Source: Cordilura impudica
Lineage: Eukaryota > Arthropoda > Insecta > Diptera > Scathophagidae
Direction of reading: 5' to 3'
Assembly: GCA_963682025.1 (NCBI GenBank)
Contig: OY821517.1
Span: forward strand, 338,517,644 to 338,581,643
DNA length: 64,000 nt
A program made the position numbers and the translations under genes. This document shows, in pieces, positions 1-9,418 of this stretch. The stretch's first letter is position 1; each line of letters starts with the position of its first letter. The notes beneath the pieces were generated by a model, which saw nothing but the letters and a program-made list of their open reading frames with translations, ran no database searches and was not told the DNA's origin.

Positions 1-150
1 CGATATGAACTTTTTCATATCTGCAGCCAAATTTGGTTTATGATAATTTTCTATATCCAATTAGTTGGACCGAAGAGACAGGATCTCTAAACCATGATAT
101 AGGGTATCGTATAGTCGGTCTAAACCGACTATAATTATCTTACTTGTTTT
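1..150 (-). repeat. DINE-1/mini-me-like repeat, copy A (cut by window edge)
   Basis: This is the terminal part of a repeat found in five more copies in the window. It shows the shared sequence from the 'ATATGAACTTTTTCATATCTGCAGCC' region through GGGTATCG to an interrupted palindrome (AGTCGGTC..GACCGACT) and TTACTTGTTT at the end. The rest lies left of the window. Minus orientation means that the ACAAGTAAGA end points right. Confidence 0.75.
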
Positions 151-242
151 ATTTAAATTTTTCATTTAGTTTGCAATTTTTATTAATTTTCTGACAGTAT
201 TTAACGGTATTCGTGTTTTCATTAAACTTTCTAAAAGCTTTG

Positions 243-410
243 CTGACTTAACTAAGCCCAAAATTCAGATTTTAAGGGTCAAAATGTCGAAAAAAAAAAA
301 TAATTTTATAGATTTTTTTTTTAATTTTTCGCCCATATTTCTTCATTAGTCGGATTTTCATATCCGATACACAAAAATGTAGTTCGTGTTACGACAAGTA
401 GTTTTTGTAA
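243..410 (-). repeat. Dispersed repeat, pair of 61650-61765
   Basis: The reverse complement of this stretch (GTATCGGATATGAAAATCC, then a GAAGAAATATGG block and an AAAATTAAAAA run) recurs in forward orientation at 61650-61765. It has no coding potential. Family unknown. Confidence 0.55.
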
Positions 411-480
411 AGATATCATAATAATAAAATATGTCACTAAAAAATCCCATGTAAAAATTACATCAATTTTTTAATATTTT

Positions 481-841
481 TTTATAACCTCCACTCCACT
501 GTGCAGAAGCTATAAAGAAGTTTGTCATTCCATTTGTAAATCATCGAGTCGATATAGCGATGGCCGTCTGTCCGTCTGTTGAAATCACGCCTCATTCAAA
601 AATAAACGAATTACCTGGTTAAACTTAGGATAATATTATTTGTCATTATTTCGAACAGATTGGTATTTAGGCAAATTGGCAATTAAAATATGAAGACAGC
701 TCTAAAATAATGTTTGTTGTAAAAATTTAGTAATACGTTTTGTTATAAATAGTGCAATAAGTCCAGATATTAATGAAAACGTAAAACGCAAATGGAGGCT
801 GTCAAAGAGGATGCCGAATTTAATACTCTTACGTGTGTTTA
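481..841 (-). repeat. mini-me-like repeat with GTCY tract
   Basis: It contains GCGATGGCCGTCTGTCCGTC, the (GTCY)n tract typical of dipteran mini-me/DINE-1 elements. Its reverse complement matches 19668-19955 at several points, for example GTGCAATAAGTCCAG and the ACTCTTAC end. It is a diverged relative of the 19.7 kb copy. Confidence 0.6.
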
Positions 842-2282
842 ACCAATTTAGCTTTACGGCACTTGTTTCTGCGATATGAGAAAATTTTTAATGTATGGCG
901 ATCTGGCAACCCTAAAAATAGTTGGTAAGCCCACTATTCGGATGATGCGTTGCAGAAATGTCAAATCATCACCATTTTGTTATTCGATGCTTAGTTATGG
1001 ATTTTAATAAAATCCCAAAATTAAAACGAAGACTTATGAGTGATAATAATCCATACAGCGTTACACATTCAACAAATCAGCGAGTCAGTGATGAGCATAA
1101 CATGTATATTAAGATTCAAAATTTGGTTAGTATTATTGCCAGGTACATTTTTATTAGTACTCACATATCATCCCTGATTGTGTGCTACAATAAAGAGATG
1201 GGGAGAGCTCCCATGTTAACAGTTACACTCTCGCTCTCTCCCCCTAAACAAATGCAGTTTTTACAACAAAAATGCAATGAATATTAGAAATGGCATGTGT
1301 GTGAGATTGTATTGTATTGTTTTAAGCATCCCCCCTATTAGACATTAACAATTTCTTTATATATAAAAACAGGTTTTAAATTATAATAGTGCTTAATTAG
1401 TAAATAAAACATACATAAAATTGTAAATAAAATATACAAATCTATCATTATTATAAATATATAATACGGTATATAAAACAACTAGCCAGCAGTCTGTAGT
1501 ATATAATATATACATACAAACAAACATATACAAATAACAACATCGGCACATGTGTATGAGTTTAGGAATTGTTTTTTATGGCATTTTTTATGTGTGTTGG
1601 TATTTGTTTTTTTCTATTTATCTAAATGTTTGTATTATATCTACGAATGTATGGGGATATATGCATGCCTATAATTGTTGGAGCTTTTTCCCTTTTTTTT
1701 CGCATACCAAGTAGCCAGAGTTTTAGTTTTGTTGGTAACGAGGAATGAGTGATATTGAATTTTTGAGTTGAAATGAGTTGCTACTTCCTTTACTCTCAAC
1801 GTTTAAATAACTGTTAGTAATGTATTTTTGTATTCTTCTTTCTTATCCTATTCGTTGTTAATGAAATTAGTCGGCTAAGTCTGTAATGGTGGTAGAGAAA
1901 ATATACGAAGAATGACTTTCCATTTTTTTTTGTTTAAATATTTACAACTTGCATGAGTAGAATAATTTGTTAAAATATTCAGGATATACTTACATATACC
2001 ATTATACTTATATATGTATTTATATTCATAAAAGACACCTTAGTAACCCAGTGTAATTGTTTTATGAGTCAAATTTTATTCAAGTTAGTGGTATCGTTAG
2101 ATATTGGAAAGAGAGTTATAATTAGATCTTCGATTGAGAAGAGAATGAGACATAATAAACAATAAAGGAAAATAGCTTTTTACAAGTTTCAAACAATACT
2201 AACGAAGGCTAAAAGCAATGAAAGTATAAAGTGAAAAGGGACAGAATATTTTTGGAAAGCAAAAACACACTAAAACGCTATA
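842..2282. other. No recognisable gene
   Basis: AT-rich DNA with short open frames only. A small frame from 997 ends at a GTTAGT that could be a splice donor near 1123, but nothing in it is recognisable. No RNA gene or repeat boundary is visible. Confidence 0.5.
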
Positions 2283-2735
2283 CAGTGAGTGACAATACAA
2301 TGGAAACTTTAAAAAAAATATATTTTTGACTATTTGAACAGGCAGTACCAACAAATTGAATCATAAAATTAAAAACTTTTTATTTTAAAAAAATATTTTA
2401 TTTACATTTATTTTATTATTTAAATAAATATTTTATTTATTTAAAAAAGGAAAAATATTAATATAAAACAGCTTAATTTCAGAAAAAGATTACAAAACTT
2501 ACAAGCATTCATTTTTATGCTGTTGAAAAAACAATGGAAAAACCTTCACTATACAATAATTTAAAACTTTCCCTCTATTTTTGGTTTAAATATTTTGTTG
2601 GGTAGCCATTGTTTTTTAGTACACCGAGGCATGGAGTCATTTACATTGTTGATGATATCCATTGAAATTTTTTCCACTCTGAATCAACAGCCTCTATGAG
2701 ATCTGTGTTGTTTGTGTCGTTTTGTGTCCGAATTT
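2283..2735 (-). pseudogene. Tc1-like transposon relic
   Basis: On the minus strand, 2590-2730 reads as the C-terminal end of a Tc1-type transposase: a tryptophan followed by a helix, then the family signature 'N-D-S-M-P-R', where intact Tc1 proteins have 'SMPRR'. At 2281-2300, TA is followed by CAGTGAGTGACAATACAATG, which resembles a Tc1-type terminal repeat. A similar end (CAGTGGATGACAATACATTG) stands alone at 26149. No catalytic core remains, so this is a dead fragment. Confidence 0.45.
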
Positions 2736-2939
2736 TTATACCCTCCACACCAGTGTTGTGAAGTTGAGATATATGGAGAGTTTCATGGATATCGGCCACG
2801 CCCATCGCCCACAGAACATATACCCAAATATGAATTTTTGGACGCGAATTTTTGTTATTATTAGTATTATTATTTAGATATTTATTATAATTAAAATTAC
2901 AATAAATCTTAAGTCAAAAGCACTAGCAAGTTAGGCCAT

Positions 2940-3425
2940 CGGCTGAAACGCCCCTATAATAACGATAACAATTGTTTCAACCAAATCTATTTAAAAAATC
3001 TAAAATAATTCATTTGCAGTTATAAAAAATTAAAAAGATAGTAATAAAATAGAAAACAGAGAAATTTTACATGATGTTTATGTCTTAATTTCGTTTTTTT
3101 TTTCGATCGCGAGTGGATAATGTTTCAATTTTTAGATGTACGCGTTTAAGAACATGTTCTGTTGTTTTAGCAGTATACGTGTGCAAGAAAACGAACTTAA
3201 AATAAAGCTACACTCGAATCTGTGTGGTTTATGTGTGTTCGAAACAAAAAAATACGTGATAGAAAAATGTACGTGAGATAACAAAATATTAAAACGAAAC
3301 ACAGTCATGATTGTGTTTGGCACCGTACAAATTTTAGAAACATAAATATGTAACTGATATGAAAATAACAACATGTAGAACAGAACATTGTGTGTTTGAT
3401 GTTTGTATTTTCTGAACCTTGCTTT
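2940..3425 (+). repeat. Dispersed repeat with three copies in window (copy 1)
   Basis: This stretch includes CGATCGCGAGTGGATAATG, ACACTCGAATCTGTGTGG and AATACGTGATAGAAAAATG. The same order recurs at 62285-62600 in the same orientation and at 61810-62275 inverted. Reading frames across it are incidental: they contain no known domain and are not consistently open between copies. Confidence 0.65.
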
Positions 3426-4429
3426 TATTCATCATTTCTTTTATTATTTCTTTAACGACATCATTGAGTTCCAAAACATGTTTATGAGGTTGACGTCTTA
3501 TGCTAGTAATGTTAGCAACTGACGATACAAAAAGGCGATGGAAAACATTAGTATTTGTTGCGACTCTGTTGTACTTTCTTGAGAACATTAGTCTGTACGT
3601 TCTATAGTCCTTATAGTCTTCAGCATCCTAAAACACATATGCTTAAAAGTATTCACCATTTTATATCGTGTTTCTTTGAATTACTGATATGAAATTTCGT
3701 GTGAGTTTTTTTATACAATATTATCCGAATTTTATTTAATAAATCAAAAAATACACTCCCACTTTTAATTTTTTGCAAGCATAACACAAAGGTCGATAAA
3801 GCTCAGATGTTTTTGTCCAAGAAAAACTAAAAAGACCGAAATTTCGAGTGCCATCATAAAACCTCAATATTTTTTAAACTATTATTGTTAATCAATTATT
3901 TTTTTTTAAGATTAATGTTGAAATACTATATTTTTCAAATATACTTACGTCAAATAGATATAACAGAAAGAAATTATCTACCCGGACCAAGGACCATATA
4001 TAATAGAGGATGTGCAAACCGCAATTTGGTCCCATGAAAACTGAATATACAAGAGGGAAAAGATGGCTATAGACATGTTGCTGAAAATTGGATCCGAGAT
4101 TCGTGTTGATGAGACCAAATCTCTCTCTTTTATATATTTTCAACGGTTTGCTGAGACCAAATCTCTCTCTTTTAAATATTTTCAATGGTTTTTGTTCCCA
4201 ATTTACAAGAAAAATGTTAAGATAATTGAAATTTATTTAAATTATAAAAGAAATTTATAAATTATATTAATTAATGAGATATAAAAGTTTATATCATGAC
4301 AGATGAAACAAACTAATGTGTTTGAGGAAAAAATTAAAAAAAATTAAAATTTATAAATCATCATAATATTAATGATTTTACAGATTTTATATTACTTAAC
4401 AACTTAAAACATCCTTCTAAATAACAAGT
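3426..4429. other. Non-coding stretch with TATA-like shared motif and short tandem duplication
   Basis: At 3988-4018 there is a motif (GGACCATATATAATAGAGG, then ATGTGCAAA) that also occurs at both inner ends of the large palindrome. At about 4111-4190 a unit of about 40 bp, beginning GAGACCAAATCTCTCTCTTT, is duplicated in tandem. No gene is visible. Confidence 0.5.
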
Positions 4430-4505
4430 TCAGTGTAGGCTAGTGGGTAGTGTCCCAGCCTTTCAGTCATGTGTTTTGTTGTTCGAGTACCAGCTAAGGC
4501 ACTAT
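4430..4505 (+). mobile_element. tRNA-derived SINE-like unit
   Basis: A box-A-like sequence (TAGGCTAGTGGGTAG, 4436-4450) is followed about 30 bp later by a box-B-like sequence (GTTCGAGTACC, 4481-4491). This is the internal RNA polymerase III promoter layout of tRNAs and SINEs. The intervening arm does not fold into a proper cloverleaf by eye, so a SINE head or tRNA relic is more likely than a working tRNA gene. It lies about 110 bp left of the 4614 transposon. Confidence 0.4.
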
Positions 4506-4613
4506 AAAATTTTTATATTATTTCAAATTCAAAATAATGGAAATAAAAATCATAAATTGAAAAATAATAAAATGTAAAGAAAACGAATTAAAACTCTTTG
4601 GTTTTGTATGTAT

Positions 4614-5120
4614 TAGGGCGGGTCGATTTAAAAATCGCCCATTGCTTAGTGAAAATCGTATTCTAGGGATCAAAATAAGAAACTTTGCCAAAGGAACCAT
4701 ACCTCTAAAACGAATTCTGATGTCCCAAATTTGAGTCGAACTTTTGGGTAGGGGCAAATTTTGAAAAATCCCACTTTGACCCATTTAGAGTGCTCCAATC
4801 GAGTCCAAATGTATGACCGACCCCCACTAACTTTGGAGGCCCGACGCACCCATGCCAGTGGCACACCCCCTGGAACTCCCCCCTGGGCGTTCCCCATACA
4901 AACATTTCAAAAAATCGCCAGTTTTGGCACTTTACATGAAAAAATCAGCGAAATGCCTATGTTTTTTTCTTTATTTTTATTTATTTATTTATAATAATAT
5001 TTATTATTTATTTATAATAATATCTATTTTTGCTCTTAAGAAATTTATTTAGTCGGAACATATGTAAATGAAAAAATTAATTAAAGTTAGTTATAGAAAA
5101 GAAACTAAAAAAAATTATTG
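4614..5120 (+). repeat. Left terminal inverted repeat of the 3.5 kb transposon
   Basis: Pairs with 7670-8150 in reverse complement. Matching blocks include GGGATCAAAATAAGAAACTT, GCGAAATGCCTATGTTTTTT and ACATATGTAAATGAAAAAAT. The left copy also carries an AT-rich TTTATTTATAATAATAT expansion (about 4975-5030) that the right copy lacks. Confidence 0.85.
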
Positions 5121-5264
5121 TTTGAAGTCTTTTTTACTTTCAAGTCTGGGCAATTTCGCACGGCTCTCTAATGTCGTCGCCATAACAGCCTCTACATTTT
5201 CCGGTATAACCCGTTTGGAAACGCTAGCTAGCAATTGAACATGTCGTTCCGTTCCTTGTATGTG

Positions 5265-7243
5265 TTATGGAATTTTTGGATCATTAAACGGTGGATCATC
5301 TTGATTTAAATATTCTTTCAATGTATCGTACGGAATGCTTCGCGTGAATGGTGGTTCAAATACGTTATTTATGTCATTCATATTGATCATTTCCGTGTAA
5401 CTTGTGCAATTAAAGTTTATATCTGGTTTTTTATAAGCTATAAGTTGCGTCGGTTCGATAGCGTAGAATTTTCTTGATAGCACAGTCGCGCTTTTCTTTG
5501 CTATCATCAAACAACATTGATTACTTGATTGACAATTTTCCGTAAACGAGGTTCTAGAAATCGTGACCAACCAATGAACTTGAAAAATAATGCACTGCCG
5601 TACACGACAGAGCTGTAATACTTGATATTGAAGTACATTGGCCCATAACATTTAATTATGAATTCAACCAGAATTCTTAAATTTGCATCTGGATTTTCCG
5701 TTGTCACATATAATCGTAATAATCTAGCGGCCTTGTTGAGCCACCGAGAATGTACAATTTTCCCTGGTTTGATGTTAGCCAGATCCACCGAAACCACGCC
5801 GCTAGAAATTGCATGGGCCATGTCGTATAAGTACTTCGAATCGGTGGAAAATTCAATTTTTTCTGGAGCAGGGGTCATATTTTGCAACTCAATTTTCTGG
5901 AAGCCGTCCACCACCTGAAAATATATAATAATAAAATAATTAATAATGGTTGACAATTATAATAAATGAGTGATAGCAATAACTTACCGGAAGAGTTTCA
6001 CAAGTTTCGATGTGACGGCTCAGTTTTCCGGTTACCGATCTCGGTCCAGTGCTGGTTGATTTATCCAAAGCTTCAAACAAATGCCGAAACGGAAGTTCGT
6101 TGAAGTGTAGAAGGCAAACGAACCAATGCAATGGTCTTTTTAACAGCAATTCGAATCGTCGTATAATTCCACCGTGTGGGCCAGTGTTTGTTGGCTCACC
6201 GTCAGTGCACATTCCAATTAATGCATCCAGTGATATATTTTTATCGTTGAAAAAATCATTTAATTTGGTTGTTTTGTATTCAGCGGTTTCATATTCCAGT
6301 CTTACGTAACCAATCAATTCAGAATTGGGTTCTCTCAAAATAACGAGATGAGGTTCTTTTACCATCCTAGTATGATACTTCTCATCAATTTTATCTATCG
6401 TTAAAGTATCATCTTTTCTGCCATCGAATGAAAACGCTAACAAATTGGTATCATCAACCGTTTGCAAAGCACTTCTTGTCTGCATTTCTCTTTTTCTCTG
6501 CGAACTTTCGATTTATCCATGATGAGAGGTTTCCCATGCTTATCTTTAATTTTAAAATCTTGAAAAAGAGCGGTTCCCAATGCTGATGCTACTCTATCAG
6601 GCACACCAAATCTGTCACATACCAAGGCAAAGTTAAAACAATCGTATCTCTCTGTGTATTGTGAACTTGTGTTTCTATCCATATCTTCTTGAACCGGTGG
6701 CGGTGCGTATGTTGAATCATCGGGATCTTGGTATGTTGGCATTGATGACATACACGTTGCTCCTTGCACTTCAATTTCCATCACAAATGCATCCATTGTT
6801 AGTCTTCTCTGATTATGTTGATCGTGCATAAACTCTTTGAGGCGTTCGGGAACCAAGCCGCATGCACATGGAGCTGCCTTCAAATCGCATTTACATGTTC
6901 TAATGTAAAAAATTGTTTCCAGAGATTTTACATACTCTGTAAATTGTTGGGTTTTGTTTCTTCTCTTGATTTGGTCTTGATATTTGTCAAGAAATCTATT
7001 CAATTTATTACATACACTTTTTTTCAGCATTATTTCCATACCAAGTTTTTCCCAAATTCCAATCAACTTATCTTGTACTTGAATAGTGAATGATTTATAG
7101 GAAAACTTTTTTTGTTCTGTTTTAGCACGTTCGCTTAAGTAAAAATAATATCTCAAGATATCCAGATGGGTTGGTAAATTAAGATCAGTCAAATCTGTAG
7201 ACACACCAAAAACAGTAACATCATGCTTGGGTATATGACTCAT
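5265..7243 (-). pseudogene. Transposase-like protein of unplaced family, two frame breaks
   Basis: The gene reads right to left inside the TIR transposon. The first block (6437-7243) has a cysteine-rich patch (CKCDLKAAPCACG) and ends in a basic KVRREKEK helix. The frame then shifts near 6440-6500 and continues with FDGRKDDT, then CTDGEPTNTGPHGG and WFVCLLHFNELPFRHLF. The acidic residues in these motifs suggest a DDE-type catalytic core. An intron of about 70 bp is bounded by GTAAGT near 5986 and a TTTTCAG acceptor near 5918. A second frame change near 5510-5600 precedes the C-terminal part ending at 5265. The frame is open upstream of 7243 to about 7305, so the true start may lie further up. 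I recall similar uncharacterised proteins in other arthropods, but this is not a database result. Confidence 0.65.
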
Positions 7244-7515
7244 TGGGTTTTCGATAGTTGTTGATGTTGTTGTTGCTTCATCTTGCGGTGTAGTGGATGG
7301 TGGATTTATTGTAAACTTTTTGATTTGGAATGGTCACTTCACTTATTATTTTTTTTTAAATATTTTTTTTATCTGAAATTAGCACTTCACACTTTGAGTT
7401 CTTCACAACGACTTAATGCATTCACAAAAACTGTTGCGTTATATATAGTCTACGAGACGAGGTAATAAGAATGAAATGGTAATTTCAATTCTACCTGCTG
7501 TGTCTTGTGGTGGCT

Positions 7516-7655
7516 TAAAAACCCACACAAGCAATTTTACGACCTGCAATTGTGTCACAGTGATACGTTAATTTTTTAAAAGGGTTGAATAAAAACCCAC
7601 ACAACTAAGTTTACGACATGCAAATGCATCACAGTGATGCCTTGGTTTTAAAAGG
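7516..7655. repeat. Subterminal direct repeats of the 3.5 kb transposon
   Basis: Two adjacent units of about 70 bp share AAACCCACACAA, TTTACGACMTGCAA, TCACAGTGAT and TTTTAAAAGGGTTG. They sit between the gene and the right TIR, where many transposons keep extra transposase-binding sites. A binding role is inference. Confidence 0.6.
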
Positions 7656-7669
7656 GTTGTAAAAAACGC

Positions 7670-8150
7670 TAATTTCTAATAAATTTTTTTAATTTCTTTT
7701 CTATTACTAAGTTATCTTCATTTTTTCATTTACATATGTTCTGACTAAATAAATTTTTAAAGAGAAAAATAAACTCCAAAAAGAAAAAAACATAGGCATT
7801 TCGCTGATTTTTTCATGTAAAGTGCCAAAACTGGCGATTTTTTGAAATGTTTATATGGGGAACCCCACATGGGAGTTCCAGGGGGTGTGCCACTGGCATG
7901 GGTGGGTCGGGCCTCCAAAGTTAGTGGGGGTCATTGATACATTTGGACTCGATTGGAGCACTCTAAATGGGTCAAAGTGGGATTTTTCAAAATTTGCCCC
8001 TACCCAAAAGTTCGACCCAAATTCTGGGACATCAGAATTCGTTTTAGAGGTATGGTTCCTTCGGCAAAGTTTCTTATTTTGATCCCTAGAATACGATTTT
8101 CACTGAGCAATGGGCGATTTTTTTGCCTCCCCACAAATCGACCCGGCCTA
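7670..8150 (-). repeat. Right terminal inverted repeat of the 3.5 kb transposon
   Basis: Reverse complement of 4614-5120 with scattered substitutions. It ends at CGACCCGGCCTA, directly followed by the target duplication GTATGTAT. Confidence 0.85.
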
Positions 8151-8419
8151 GTATGTATCTATAAATTAATGTATGTGTGTTATCATTTGTCCATTATTTT
8201 CATTTATAAAAAAACCAAATAAAAAAGTGCATGAATTTATATGCAACAAATACAATGTATTCTCTATTTAACAAATTCGATCCTAACGAACAGTATGACA
8301 GTCAACTGTTCGTTAAATCGATATTAAACTGTATAATTTCTGTTTAAAAAATCTAATACAAAGATATTAAATGAAACACACAAAGCTATTTAAATTAATT
8401 TCATAAAGAAAATAATCTA

Positions 8420-8690
8420 ACCCATAAAAACAAAGTTTTTATTAAAACCCTTTCTTTCCTTATGCATATGAGTTTTGAATCTCTCCGTGACTGTGCGTGA
8501 CTATCTTAAAATTAATCTTTGGCCACAACAAGTCTATGGACAATGTTTGAGGCCGATCGGATGAGGGGAAATGGGGTTTAAATTACTATGTGACTGTGCG
8601 TGGCTATGCGTGACTGTGTGTGACTAAGTCAAAGTAAATCTCTTTTTCACAGCAAGTGACTCCGTGACTGTGTTTATAGAAATCTTTTCC
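8420..8690 (-). repeat. Tandem satellite patch, related to 29440-29945
   Basis: Units contain CGTGACTGTGCGTGACTA and the complement of ATCCGATCGGCCTCAAAC. In reverse complement they match the ~102-115 bp units at 29440-29945, including the shared edge GAGTTTTAATAAAAACTTTG. Only two to three diverged units are visible here. Confidence 0.7.
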
Positions 8691-8704
8691 ATCTTGATAA
8701 GTTT

Positions 8705-9105
8705 AAGGGTGTGAAGTTTGCGACGAAAGTTAACTACGTTTTTCAAAAATGTTAAAAACTTAACAGAGGCTGTTAAATTAACAGAATTTTTGTGAAGATA
8801 ACTATGAAAGTTAAATACGTTCTACAAAATGTTATGCAGTATATAGAAAATGTTGAACTAATATTAAATACGTTTTACAAATATGTTGAGGGGTTTAGCC
8901 AGATAGTGGCATTTGTAGATTAGGAGTAGTAAATTATAAAAAAAATAAAAATAAATTGAATTTTACGAAAAGATCAAACTACGAAATATCGTTTTTAAAA
9001 AAACATGAAATTTTTTTATACTACTATGAGAAAATTAAATGGCAAAATTGTACGAAATGGTTCGAGGAGGGGCTTAGGCCTATATGAGAGTTTATAGATT
9101 AGGAC
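8705..9105 (+). repeat. Inverted repeat A, left copy
   Basis: It starts TAAGGGTGTGAAGTTTGCGA and pairs in reverse complement with 12095-12490, including CAGAGGCTGTTA, GGGGTTTAGCCAGATAGTGG and GAGGAGGGGCTTAGGCC. A second, shorter duplicate of part of A follows to about 9200. Together with A' it encloses palindrome arm B. Confidence 0.8.
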
Positions 9106-9418
9106 TACTAGTTTGCAAAAAGATCGTTAGTAACGTTTTTAAAAATATCGTGTTAAAAAAAACATATGAAATTTTTTTATACTATGAGAAAACTAAACAA
9201 CAATGCTAAAAGTTTCAAAATTCGTTTATTTTACGTTTTTAAGTAAAATATTTTTATATTATACTAATTATGTTAATAATTAATAATATTAAAAAATTGA
9301 AAAATTAAAAATGTAAACATATTAACTAAAATTAAAACTTAATAATGAAAAATGAAACATGAAAAATTAATAATAATGTAATATTGTTTTTTTTTTTTGT
9401 TTTAAATTCTTAGCCCTA

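Larger units (their letters stand above)
4614..8150 (-). mobile_element. Complete DNA transposon, long TIRs, 8-bp target duplication
   Basis: The element is flanked by a perfect 8-bp direct repeat GTATGTAT (4606-4613 and 8151-8158). Its ends are inverted copies: TAGGGCGGGTCGATTT on the left and the complement of TAGGCCGGGTCGATTT on the right. The inverted repeats continue inward for roughly 480-520 bp. Inside is one minus-strand transposase-like gene at 5265-7243. Eight-bp duplications are known for the hAT and P superfamilies, but the protein does not obviously belong to either, so I leave the superfamily open. Confidence 0.85.

Noticed and set aside
958..1287. 109-codon frame, possibly a first exon ending at GTTAGT near 1123
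   Set aside because: No recognisable domain, no downstream exon, and the second half is low-complexity. One splice-like site is not enough.
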